Origin: Melioribacter sp051488685
Lineage (GTDB): Bacteria > Bacteroidota > Ignavibacteria > Ignavibacteriales > Melioribacteraceae
Assembly: GCF_051488685.1 (NCBI RefSeq)
Contig: NZ_JBPSEH010000003.1
Span: 186,001 to 250,000 of the forward strand
Reading direction: 5' to 3'
Length of the DNA: 64,000 nucleotides
Positions within the stretch are counted from its first letter, which is position 1; every line of letters starts with the position of its first letter. Shown piece after piece: positions 17,974-26,479 of the stretch. Below the pieces are notes generated by a model. It worked only from the letters and a program-made list of their open reading frames with translations, was not told the origin of the DNA and did no database searches. The position numbers and the translations under genes were made by a program.

Positions 17974-20033
17974 ATAAACCACACAGTTTTTTTAGCCGTT
18001 TCATTATTTGGTATTACTTTTAATCGAAAATGTGCCATATATTCAGCCACTAACTTAGAATAAATGGTTGTTACAGGTTGAGCTTTTTGCTTTAAGCTTT
18101 TCCAATAAAGACGAGAGAATTCATACACTTGACTAATTAATTCGTGATGATCAAAAGCATTCCCTGGATCATAAATTCTTAATTTAATGGGATATTCTTC
18201 TTGACGGATAGGATTTATTGGCTTCTCCCAATATCGCAAATTATTAAAAAGCAGATATTCATTTGGTTTTAATTTAATATATACTCCACTCTGAGGCATA
18301 TATCGTTCATAATCTAGATCAAAACATATATCAGTAGATGTTTTTGTGTCATTAATTTCCACAACGGCAAAAGAAATACTTGAAGCAGATATTTCTCTTA
18401 AAGAATTCTCAATCTCTCTATTTTCTTTTTCGTTTAATGGTTTATAGTAATGAATAACAAGTTTATCAAAGTTATTATTTTGTTCTTTATAGTCACTTAT
18501 AGCATTAAAAAGATGTTCAATTATTGATCTAATGTTATTTTTTGTACTAAAATTAATTCCCTGAATTACGCCTTCATTATCAAAATAAACTGCAGATCCT
18601 AGATATTCTTGTTCTTCTTTTCTATATATATTAAATCCTACTGTTAATTGTTTATAATGTTTTTTTGCCAATTTCCATGGGATCCCGCCTATTTTGGCAA
18701 GCATAGCGATAGCAATGTTAGGCAAACCAAAATGAAAGTTTTCCTGAAATATTTTATCTCTTTCAATAAACTGAGAAGGTATATTTTTCTCGAGTAAAAT
18801 TTTTTTAATCTCAAAATATTTTTTACTTTGTTCTTCTGTAGCCTTAGATTTTGAAAATGGCATTATACAAACAGCTAATAAATTTTCATTCTTTGGAGCA
18901 GGGAGTTTTTGTTTTATTTCTTCTACTATATTATCTAAATTATTAGAATCATACTTAATCCTTATGCCTGAGAAGTTGGCAGGTATTCCAACATAGCTCT
19001 CAAGCCCTGGAAAATGCCTATATCCTCTTGATAAGAAATTTGCTAACTTATTTGCGCTTTCACTATCTGGGTATACAAATAAAAGTTGGATTTTAGAAAT
19101 ATTATCAGGAAGTTTAAATGGTCCATAATCTCTCATTCCATTTATAGTGCTAAAATCCTCTCTACCTCCACTAAAAATCATTTTATTTTTTTCAAAATCT
19201 ACAATCTTAACTTCATGTTCTCTTTTAATAATAAAGTTTGGGAAAATGGTTACTTTTTCATTTACTTCCTTAGCGATTGTTTCTGCAATTTCTCTAATTT
19301 TATAATAATCTTCTTTATAAAAATGTAATAACGGACACGGGGAAATTCTATTTTGTGTTCTTAATTCTTTGTTAAATTTTACAGGTAAATTATTTTTAGA
19401 ACTTTCCTTTTTTCTTATTAGCAGATTATTTTCTACAACTTTTATATTTTCATTTGGTCTACTCCCATCATTTTCAACTTCTCCAATATAACTATCTTTG
19501 CTACCGATACTTAAAGATAATTCTATATTAAGAGGATTGCCATAAAGATGGAAAACCAGATCGAATCGTTCATATTTCTTAATATTATTTTTATTTGTTT
19601 CTGTTTCTTTATATAAAGAAAAATCACATCCTTCTCTGAATGGCTCTATAATATACTTGTCTTTTAATTTCTTAATAAATGTTTCTTTTAACCACTTTCT
19701 AAGTAAGGCTTTGTTCTTTGAAAGACTTATATCTACATCTACTGAATGCTCAGAAGCATCATAAAAAGAAATAAAAACATTCGTTTCATTCTCTATTTTT
19801 TCTTTTTTTTCTGTTTCTCCTTTCTCTATTTTTTCTTTTTTATTTAAAATTTCTACTTTTAATTCATTGTTATCTGGTAAATTTTTAATAAAATCGAATT
19901 CTAATAATTTTTGTGGTTGATATTTTGCCCAAATAGATTTACTAATTTTATTATCTGAAACATCAATATGAAAGTAAACATTTACTTTATTCACATTAAT
20001 ATCAACTCTAAAACGATTAATAACTAAATTCAT
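17970..20033 (-). CDS. long prokaryotic Argonaute, catalytically inactive
   Basis: At 687 residues it is much longer than short MID-PIWI Argonautes. The MID end shows NIAIAMLAKIGGIPWKLA near residue 440-455 (conserved Lys that contacts guide 5' end). PIWI follows with LTVGFNIYRKEEQEYLGSA near 465, IHYYKPLNEKE near 528 and a C-terminal VTTIYSKLVAEYMAHF after an L-Y-W-K-S segment. The DEDX tetrad looks lost: Asn-Ile replaces the first Asp (usual VGIDV), and HYYKP replaces the R-D-G position. This fits the 'long-B' group that guides an associated effector instead of cutting. Start ATG follows AGGAGAA. It is strikingly AT-rich: 11 of 60 G/C at 19561-19620 against 28 of 60 in hsdM at 22081-22140. 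Group assignment is inference. Confidence 0.88.
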   Translation of the reverse strand: MNLVINRFRVDINVNKVNVYFHIDVSDNKISKSIWAKYQPQKLLEFDFIKNLPDNNELKVEILNKKEKIEKGETEKKEKIENETNVFISFYDASEHSVDVDISLSKNKALLRKWLKETFIKKLKDKYIIEPFREGCDFSLYKETETNKNNIKKYERFDLVFHLYGNPLNIELSLSIGSKDSYIGEVENDGSRPNENIKVVENNLLIRKKESSKNNLPVKFNKELRTQNRISPCPLLHFYKEDYYKIREIAETIAKEVNEKVTIFPNFIIKREHEVKIVDFEKNKMIFSGGREDFSTINGMRDYGPFKLPDNISKIQLLFVYPDSESANKLANFLSRGYRHFPGLESYVGIPANFSGIRIKYDSNNLDNIVEEIKQKLPAPKNENLLAVCIMPFSKSKATEEQSKKYFEIKKILLEKNIPSQFIERDKIFQENFHFGLPNIAIAMLAKIGGIPWKLAKKHYKQLTVGFNIYRKEEQEYLGSAVYFDNEGVIQGINFSTKNNIRSIIEHLFNAISDYKEQNNNFDKLVIHYYKPLNEKENREIENSLREISASSISFAVVEINDTKTSTDICFDLDYERYMPQSGVYIKLKPNEYLLFNNLRYWEKPINPIRQEEYPIKLRIYDPGNAFDHHELISQVYEFSRLYWKSLKQKAQPVTTIYSKLVAEYMAHFRLKVIPNNETAKKTVWFI

Positions 20034-20106
20034 ATTTTCTCCTAATATGTTTTAGTCAAATTTAACGCACATTTTAATACTTTTCTTTTAAATATTTTTT
20101 TCCCTT

Positions 20107-21438
20107 TCACTCCCCTACCTCCCAGTGTCCGCCCTTGTCTGGGCCGATTCTTTTAATTTTACCTTGTGTTTTTAGTTTGGCAAGATGCTTTTCAATTGCT
20201 CTTGTTGTAAGTTTTAAAGATCGTGCAAGTTCTTCAATGGTTATTTCCTTGTTATTTTTAATTAACTCAATAATTTTCTCCGAACTTTTCTCCGAACTTT
20301 TCTCCGAACTTTTCTGTGAACTTTTTGGGCGTTCTAATATTACTGTGAAAAAACCTGTAGACTGAAACTCCGGTAAAGGGAGGTTTGCTTCTTTCATAGC
20401 ATTTCTCATCCTTTCAATACCAGAACCTGCTTTTTCTACAAGATTGACGGATCTAAGAAGGTTAAACAATAAGGGATTTCTTGATATACTTTTTTTACCG
20501 AAATCTGCTTCTTTAATGGCAGGGACAAGACCACCAGGATTGCTGATTTCGACCCTATCGTCATAGACATCTATCTGAATATTAGCTCCTTTTTCGTTAT
20601 AATCTCGATGTGCAATTGCATTCACGACTGCCTCTCTAAGAGCTTCTTCTGGAATTTCTAATACTTCTTTTCGTGGCCCAGCATTTTCAATTATGTATTC
20701 AACATTTAAGTTTCTTATTAGAAATGCGATAGCATTTTCGTAATTGGAAAGTATGTCTTCGGTAAAATCTTTTTTATCAATAATTTTATATTTGTTTGTG
20801 CCCTTATACATTACGCAGGTTATGATTGCCTGCCTGAAAAATTTTTCTACTTCATCGCAAAAAAACAGTACGCCTGCATTTTTAAAATATCCGTTCTCTG
20901 TTAATACTCCAATGTTTTTTAAAATATCTTCGTCAGGAATAACCCGACTAATTTCAGCTCTCCGTAAAAAGTTTTCAAATCGTTTTTTACTAAAACCATT
21001 GTTAAATGTAAATTGCTTGTTAATGCCTTCATCAAATAAAATTTTCCCCTCTTTGTTAAAAAAATCTCTTATTTCGTCTGTCGATAATTTTTGTGAGTTG
21101 CTTGCCTGTCTTATGAAAAAACCTTCAGAACAACGATAAGGCTTATTCAAGCCTTCTTCAACATTTATAATGAGTACATTATCGAAGTCATCAAAGTGAA
21201 TATATACCTGGGGATCACAGTTTCTAGCAACGTCTTGAATTGCTGATTTAAGTTTATTGGTTATATTAATTCCTTTAACTTTTTTCTCGTCAGTAATACC
21301 AAGAAAAACCCTCCCGCCTTCAGCATTGGCTAAGGCAACAAATTCTTTTGCGAGACTTTTAGAGTCGAAGCTTTCCTTAAACTCAACCTGTAATCCCTCG
21401 CCCTGTCCAATAAAAAATTCAAATTCTTCCTTTGTCAT
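20107..21438 (-). CDS. AlbA_2/ATPase-domain regulator of the defence operon
   Basis: The N-terminal AlbA_2 (Schlafen-like, pfam04326) domain reads EFFIGQGEGLQVEFKES...ANAEGGRVFLGITDEKKVKG. The middle part holds an HATPase_c_4 domain with EEALREAVVNAIAHRDYNEKG and the PLLFNLLRSVNLVEKAGSGIERM motif. A low-complexity S/K/E linker and a winged-helix C-terminus (TIEELARSLKLTTRAIEKHLAKL) follow. This is the COG2865 architecture, often found inside type I RM loci and presumed regulatory. ATG 21438 overlaps the hsdM stop in ATGA. It is followed by a 73-base A/T-rich gap before the Argonaute gene, the largest gap in the operon and a possible place for an internal promoter. Confidence 0.85.
   Translation of the reverse strand: MTKEEFEFFIGQGEGLQVEFKESFDSKSLAKEFVALANAEGGRVFLGITDEKKVKGINITNKLKSAIQDVARNCDPQVYIHFDDFDNVLIINVEEGLNKPYRCSEGFFIRQASNSQKLSTDEIRDFFNKEGKILFDEGINKQFTFNNGFSKKRFENFLRRAEISRVIPDEDILKNIGVLTENGYFKNAGVLFFCDEVEKFFRQAIITCVMYKGTNKYKIIDKKDFTEDILSNYENAIAFLIRNLNVEYIIENAGPRKEVLEIPEEALREAVVNAIAHRDYNEKGANIQIDVYDDRVEISNPGGLVPAIKEADFGKKSISRNPLLFNLLRSVNLVEKAGSGIERMRNAMKEANLPLPEFQSTGFFTVILERPKSSQKSSEKSSEKSSEKIIELIKNNKEITIEELARSLKLTTRAIEKHLAKLKTQGKIKRIGPDKGGHWEVGE
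20275..20325 (-). repeat. 12-bp tandem repeat coding an S/K/E linker
   Basis: The unit GAACTTTTCTCC (plus-strand view) is repeated nearly perfectly about four times, the last copies diverging to TGTGAACTT. In the protein it gives SSQKSSEKSSEKSSEK between the ATPase domain and the winged helix. Because the unit is a multiple of three, slippage would change linker length without breaking the frame. Confidence 0.8.
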
Positions 21439-22967
21439 ATCTTCCAACCAATTTTTTCAAGATTTCTTTTTATTTTCTCATCAAGCCTTCTTCCTTCTTC
21501 CATTTGCTTTGCCAGTTCTGAGGTAAGGGTTTTCATTTTTTCTTCGAATGTCTCATCGTCTTCTTCCTCTGCCTCTGTGCCCACATAGCGGCCGGGGGTG
21601 AGGATGTGGTTGTGTTTTCGTACCTCTTCGAGCGTGGCGGATTTACAAAAACCCGGTATGTCTTGATATTCAAGTTCATTTTCTCCTCGCCAGGCGTGGT
21701 AGGCATCGGCAATTTTTTTAATCTCCTCGTCGGTTAATTCTCGGTGTCGCCTGTCGACCATCACCCCCATTTTGCGGGCATCAATAAAAAGGATTTCGCC
21801 TTTACGGGTTCTGAATTTGTTATTTATTTTATCTCTGGAAACAAACCAGAGACAGGCAGGAATCATGGTATTGTAAAATAGTTGAGAAGGCAGTGCTACG
21901 ATGCAATCAACCAGATCAGCTTCGACAATATTTTTTCGTATTTCCCCTTCGTTGGAGGTCATCGAGCTTAAAGATCCGTTGGCCAGGACAAATCCGGCAG
22001 TGCCTGTTGGCGAGAGGTGATGTATGAAGTGCTGTACCCAGGCGAAGTTGGCATTGCCTTTTGGAGGAACGCCAAATTTCCATCGCACATCTTCCTGTAA
22101 ATGTTCACCTCCCCAATCGCTTACGTTAAAAGGCGGATTGGCTAATATAAAATCAGCTTTTAATTCTTTAAACTGGTCATCGTGGAAAGAATCGCCCCAT
22201 TTGATGTCGGCTTCTATTCTTCTTATTGCCAGATTCATTTTGCAAAGTCGCCAGGTAGTCTGGTTACTCTCCTGTCCGTAAATGGAGATATCCCCAATTC
22301 TTCCGCCATGCGCTTCGATAAATTTTTCGCTCTGAACAAACATTCCGCCAGAGCCGCAGCATGGATCAAAAATTCTTCCTTTGAATGGTTCAAGCATTTC
22401 TACCAGAAGTTTTACTATGCTTTGTGGTGTGTAGAATTGTCCGCCTTTTTTCCCTTCTGCATCGGCAAATTGCCCCAGAAAATATTCATAGACTCTGCCA
22501 AGTATATCTTTGCTTTTATTTTCTCTGTCTCCCAGCCCAATAGTGCCAATTAAATCAATTAGCTCGCCCAGGCGTTGTTTGTTTAATGCGGGACGGGCAT
22601 AAATTTTTGGTAACACTCCTTTAAGCGAATTGTTTTCCTTTTCGATGGCGTCCATTGCATCGTCGATAATTCTGCCAATTTCTGTTTTTTTTGCATTTTC
22701 AAGCAGGTATTCCCAGCGGGCTTTTTTGGGCACCCAGAAAACCCTCCTGGCAATGTATTCGTCTTTATCTTCAGGATCTGAATGTGGTTCATCTTTTACT
22801 TCATTATAAACTTCAGTAAAAGCATCAGAGATATATTTAAGAAAAATAAGACCGAGCACAACATGTTTGTATTCAGCAGCATCCATGTTGCTACGAAGTT
22901 TATCAGCCGTTTGCCACAGCGTTTGTTCAAAACCTAAATTTGCACCGTTATTGTTTAATTTTGGCAT
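21435..22967 (-). CDS. hsdM: type I DNA methyltransferase subunit M
   Basis: This SAM-dependent N6-adenine methyltransferase has 510 residues. The N-terminal helical HsdM_N domain (LWQTADKLRSNMDAAEYKHVVLGLIFLKYISD) precedes motif I FDPCCGSGGMFVQ near residue 205 and the catalytic motif IV ADFILANPPFNVSDW near 275. A C-terminal coiled stretch (EEKMKTLTSELAKQMEEGRRLDEKIK) follows. ATG 22967 with GGAGAAAATAG upstream is preferred to a TTG five codons earlier. It is the first gene of the defence operon; about 640 bases without a gene lie upstream. Confidence 0.95.
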   Translation of the reverse strand: MPKLNNNGANLGFEQTLWQTADKLRSNMDAAEYKHVVLGLIFLKYISDAFTEVYNEVKDEPHSDPEDKDEYIARRVFWVPKKARWEYLLENAKKTEIGRIIDDAMDAIEKENNSLKGVLPKIYARPALNKQRLGELIDLIGTIGLGDRENKSKDILGRVYEYFLGQFADAEGKKGGQFYTPQSIVKLLVEMLEPFKGRIFDPCCGSGGMFVQSEKFIEAHGGRIGDISIYGQESNQTTWRLCKMNLAIRRIEADIKWGDSFHDDQFKELKADFILANPPFNVSDWGGEHLQEDVRWKFGVPPKGNANFAWVQHFIHHLSPTGTAGFVLANGSLSSMTSNEGEIRKNIVEADLVDCIVALPSQLFYNTMIPACLWFVSRDKINNKFRTRKGEILFIDARKMGVMVDRRHRELTDEEIKKIADAYHAWRGENELEYQDIPGFCKSATLEEVRKHNHILTPGRYVGTEAEEEDDETFEEKMKTLTSELAKQMEEGRRLDEKIKRNLEKIGWKI

Positions 22968-23604
22968 GTCTATTTTCTCCAACTACAATAATCCATTGAA
23001 TTAATCCTTCAATTATAGTACAGATATAAAACCTGTATATTTTTATATAATTTTTTCGATAGTTACATACACAATTTTATCTTCCTTATAAATATTTTTT
23101 CGTATTGAATAAAGAGTGAATAATACGTGTTTAGCACATCTGCTAAGAAATGCCCAACTTTAACAAATTTGTTTTTATTTTTATAGCCTTTTGACATTAA
23201 TAATATATCTCTTTGTGGACATCTTACTTTAAAAATTGCCAAAGTAGTTCAATCATAATTTCTTGAACTTGCCCTTTTTACCGCTGGAGCAAACCTTCGT
23301 GGTGCTATTACTACATTTCTTTATGTGTTTTTAATAAACAAAATTTTTATTGCAAGATATATTAACTAATAACATTAAAATATTTTCCTTCAATATTAAT
23401 TACAAGATATTTTCTTTAAAAATATTAAACATAGACAGAATAAAATAGACAAGCAGCAAAACTTTTAAATCATAAAATACGGAAGAAATGCTGACAATTT
23501 TAATTATAGCGGAAACATCATCAGATCAGGAAGGTGCATTTCAATAAAGATTGAGAACCATCTTTATTAAGAAAACTTAATAGTAATGTTATGTTCAATT
23601 CGAA
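22968..23604. other. gene-free stretch upstream of hsdM
   Basis: About 640 very A/T-rich bases between hsdM and the 3' end of mobA hold no convincing gene on either strand. The hsdM promoter must lie here. A short open stretch on the plus strand around 23245-23370 reads ELALFTAGANLRGAITTF without start or ribosome site and may be a remnant. The missing 5' part of the truncated kinase at 11857-12186 is not found here. Confidence 0.5.
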
Positions 23605-24216
23605 CTAATTATCGTCACTTATCATTCCGTACAACGATATTATCTTTTCATAGTCTTCAGGCCGATTGACATTGAAAAATAATTCATCTTTATAGAATGA
23701 TAACCCTTTGGGATGAATTATTTCTGCATCGATATTTTTTAAGAAATAGTGAAATGATTTATCGCTTATTTCAGTTGATGATATAAATTTCTCCACATCA
23801 TTTAATATTGCTCTGGAATAGAGTCCAACCAGCGGTTGATGATAGCCCGCAGCTTCGCAATATTTAATTGGCTTATCACTTTCATATTCAATTATGTATT
23901 CAATCATCTCTTTAGACATTAAGGGAACATCGCAGGATAAAACAAATATTTTTTCTGTTGAAGAATGCAAAAGCGCTGAGTGAATACCGGCTAAAGGTCC
24001 TTTCCATCTATAAACATCTTCGTACAATGAGAGATTTAAATGTTTATAATCATCGGGAGTGTTTGTGATTATTATTAGTTCCGAAAAAATTGATTTCATC
24101 AAATCAATAATTCTCTCAATGATTGTTTGATTTCCGAGTTTAAGAAATGATTTGTTGACTCCCATTCGTGAGCTTTTGCCACCAGCAAGAATCACTCCGG
24201 TTATATCAGTATACAA
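23605..24216 (-). CDS. mobA: molybdenum cofactor guanylyltransferase-like protein
   Basis: The nucleotidyltransferase signature VILAGGKSSRMGVNKSFLKL lies at residues 8-28 and the metal site FVLSCDVPLMS near 95, in 203 residues as usual for MobA. It would attach GMP (or another nucleotide) to molybdopterin to make the bis-MGD form that DMSO-reductase-family enzymes such as the one at 28616-31852 require. The start appears to be TTG 24216, 16 bases inside the end of moeA, with GGAGAAAGAG upstream. It is the last gene of the Moco operon. Confidence 0.88.
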   Translation of the reverse strand: MYTDITGVILAGGKSSRMGVNKSFLKLGNQTIIERIIDLMKSIFSELIIITNTPDDYKHLNLSLYEDVYRWKGPLAGIHSALLHSSTEKIFVLSCDVPLMSKEMIEYIIEYESDKPIKYCEAAGYHQPLVGLYSRAILNDVEKFISSTEISDKSFHYFLKNIDAEIIHPKGLSFYKDELFFNVNRPEDYEKIISLYGMISDDN

Positions 24217-25403
24217 TTTACTCTTTCTCCTTTTTTGGGATTTGTTCTTTCTTCTTCTATTTCAATTAAACAATTTGCCCGACTCATTTCAACGAGATTT
24301 CCCGATGATTGCGAAAATTCCGATGTGACTTTAAACTCATTTTCTTCATATCGAATAATTCCCCTTGCAAAATGTCGTTTACCATCCTTCTTTTTCAAAT
24401 CGTTTAATAATGTTGCAGTAACTTTATCCAGTGATTTCTGATTGAATATCTGATCAATTGCCGGTTTTATAAATACATAATAGTTTACCAGTGATGAGAC
24501 CGGATTGCCCGGTAATCCGAAAACTAAAATTCTTCTATCATCTTTTGCGTAAACGCCAAAGTAAATCGGTTTGCCCGGTTTAATATTTACTTTCCAGAAT
24601 TTTTCTTTCACTCCCTGTTCTTCAAAAACTTCTTTCAGGAAATCGTACTTACCGACAGAAACTCCACCCGTTGTTATTAAAACATCAATATTCATTGATA
24701 ATGCTGTCCTTATCTTTTCACTAATTATTTTACGATCATCTTTTGTAAAGCCCAGATTGATAACTGTGTTATTCATTTCCTTGATGGCAGCATAAAGCGA
24801 ATAAATATTTGACACGCGCAGTTTATCTTCTGTCGGTTTTTCATTGATTGGTATAAGTTCATCGCCGGTGGCCAATACAGCAAATTTTAATTTACTGTAA
24901 ACCTTTACTTTTTCTTTTCCACAGCTTGCAAGTACAGCAATTGTTTTAGCATCAATTTTAGTAAAGCGAGCAACGGCAATTTCATTCTTCATCAGATCAT
25001 TCCCCTGTTTCCGAACATTCATATTCTTCTTAAAGAATGAATCCGGTTTCAGTTGGAGTGTGTTACCATTCATCTCAACATCTTCAATTGGAATAACTGT
25101 ATCAGCATTTGCAGGAAGTTTGCTTCCTGTGGTAATAAGCATAGCCTCGCCTTTTGTTAAATTGAATGACGAGTATTTTCCGGCAGAAATTTCTCCAATA
25201 ATTTTCCAGCTATCTCTTTCAGAAAATTTAATTGCATAACCGTCAACAGCGGAGTTATCGAATGGCGGCAAATCAACATCAGCTAAAACATCTTCTGCAA
25301 GTATTCGATTAAGAGATTCATAAATATCCACCTCTTCTGTGTGAAGAGTCGGCCGTTCAAATTCTTTTTTTACAATTGCAAGTGCTGCACTATAACTTAA
25401 CAT
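24201..25403 (-). CDS. moeA: molybdopterin molybdenumtransferase
   Basis: The enzyme inserts molybdate into adenylated molybdopterin. The 400-residue MoeA layout is complete: LADVDLPPFDNSAVDGYAI near 55, LITTGSKLPANADTVIPIEDV near 95, DVLITTGGVSVGKYDFLKE near 240 and VFGLPGNPVSSLVNYYVFI near 290. It lies about 100 bases after the MOSC gene and overlaps mobA. A separate mogA/moaB adenylyltransferase is not visible in the window. Confidence 0.95.
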   Translation of the reverse strand: MLSYSAALAIVKKEFERPTLHTEEVDIYESLNRILAEDVLADVDLPPFDNSAVDGYAIKFSERDSWKIIGEISAGKYSSFNLTKGEAMLITTGSKLPANADTVIPIEDVEMNGNTLQLKPDSFFKKNMNVRKQGNDLMKNEIAVARFTKIDAKTIAVLASCGKEKVKVYSKLKFAVLATGDELIPINEKPTEDKLRVSNIYSLYAAIKEMNNTVINLGFTKDDRKIISEKIRTALSMNIDVLITTGGVSVGKYDFLKEVFEEQGVKEKFWKVNIKPGKPIYFGVYAKDDRRILVFGLPGNPVSSLVNYYVFIKPAIDQIFNQKSLDKVTATLLNDLKKKDGKRHFARGIIRYEENEFKVTSEFSQSSGNLVEMSRANCLIEIEEERTNPKKGERVNCILI

Positions 25404-25506
25404 AACTTTCCTTCTTTTTCGTTATGAAAATTCTTTTTTATCAGTTTACTGTATCTACTGGTGAAGGTTCACGATTAACATTTTTTTTCTCAAATGAACA
25501 CAAAGT

Positions 25507-26025
25507 TCAACTCTGATTATCTGTAAGTATTTTTATTTTATCTCCGATAAAAATTTCTCCGCCTCGAGTTACTTTAGCAAAAATTCCTTCACGCGGCATT
25601 ACACAATCTCCTACCTTGAAAAATATTGCACATTTGCTATGACATTCTTTTCCAATCTGAGTTATCTCAAGTTCTGCCTCTTCACCAATTTTAATTCTTG
25701 TTCCGATCTCAAGATCTGGAAGTTCGAGAAATTCCGTTGTAATATTTTCTGCAAATGCACCGGCACGAAGATTTGGTAATCCCTTTTCTCTCATCTTTTC
25801 AATACTTTCAATTGCCAGGAAACTTACCTGCCGATGCCAGTTACCTGCGTGTACATCGCCTTCAATTCCGAAGTTTTCGATAAGCTTTGCCGATTGCACA
25901 TTTGTTTTTGGGATTCCTTTTTTCTTACTGATTGAAATTGCTACAACTTTACCAACAATTGGATGCAGATCAGATTGACAATTCTGTGCTGTCTGTGAAT
26001 TAATCTTCTCTAAAGTAGTTTCCAC
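25507..26025 (-). CDS. MOSC-domain protein
   Basis: The sequence shows the MOSC beta-barrel landmarks GIEGDVHAGNWHRQVSFLA, LRAGAFAENITTEFL and the conserved Cys in IGKECHSKCAIF, in a 172-residue stand-alone protein. Stand-alone MOSC proteins in Moco operons are thought to carry sulfur or bind Moco; some resemble YiiM. The start is a GTG at 26025 with a good GGAGG site, overlapping the end of moaC by 26 bases. It belongs to the same operon. Confidence 0.88.
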   Translation of the reverse strand: METTLEKINSQTAQNCQSDLHPIVGKVVAISISKKKGIPKTNVQSAKLIENFGIEGDVHAGNWHRQVSFLAIESIEKMREKGLPNLRAGAFAENITTEFLELPDLEIGTRIKIGEEAELEITQIGKECHSKCAIFFKVGDCVMPREGIFAKVTRGGEIFIGDKIKILTDNQS

Positions 26026-26479
26026 TTTTTCCTCCGGTTTTGCTCAATAATTTTATTTCGCTTATCACCATTGATTTATCAATTGCTTTGCACATATCAT
26101 AAACAGTCAAAGCAGCAACCGAAACAGCTGTCAGAGCTTCCATCTCAATTCCCGTTGATGCAGTTGTTCTGGCAAAAGAAGTTATTTCAACAGTTTTGTT
26201 TTTTGAATTCAATTTCAAATTAACATCTATTTTAGAGATGAAAATGTTATGACAGAGTGGTATCAACTCACCGGTCTTTTTTGCGCTTTGAATTCCTGCA
26301 AACTTTGCGATAGTAAGGACATCTCCTTTTTTAACGGAATTACTTTTGATTGCATAAAAAACACTTTTAGAAACTTTGACTTCTGCATAAGCTTCAGCTG
26401 TACGAACAGTTGAAGGTTTCTCTGAGACATCAACCATTTCGGCTTTGCCGTTGCTATTTATGTGTGATAATTTTTTCAT
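26000..26479 (-). CDS. moaC: cyclic pyranopterin monophosphate synthase
   Basis: MoaC completes the GTP-to-cPMP conversion begun by MoaA. At 159 residues it is full length, with MVDVSEKPSTVRTAEAYAEV at 16-35, GIQSAKKTGELIPLCHNI (metal/substrate His) near 70 and TGIEMEALTAVSVAALTVYDMCK near 115. Its ATG overlaps the moaA stop in ATGA. Confidence 0.96.
   Translation of the reverse strand: MKKLSHINSNGKAEMVDVSEKPSTVRTAEAYAEVKVSKSVFYAIKSNSVKKGDVLTIAKFAGIQSAKKTGELIPLCHNIFISKIDVNLKLNSKNKTVEITSFARTTASTGIEMEALTAVSVAALTVYDMCKAIDKSMVISEIKLLSKTGGKSGNYFRED

Noticed and set aside
16723..20033. reading the pair as a short Argonaute SPARSA system
   Set aside because: The Argonaute is too long and the SIR2 protein has no APAZ region.
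20275..20325. CRISPR-like direct repeats
   Set aside because: The units are 12 bases, contiguous, without spacers and inside a coding frame.
23604..23605. transposase remnant between hsdM and mobA
   Set aside because: A Cys-containing stretch on the minus strand near 23200 looked vaguely like a zinc-finger transposase start, but it has stops and no second motif.
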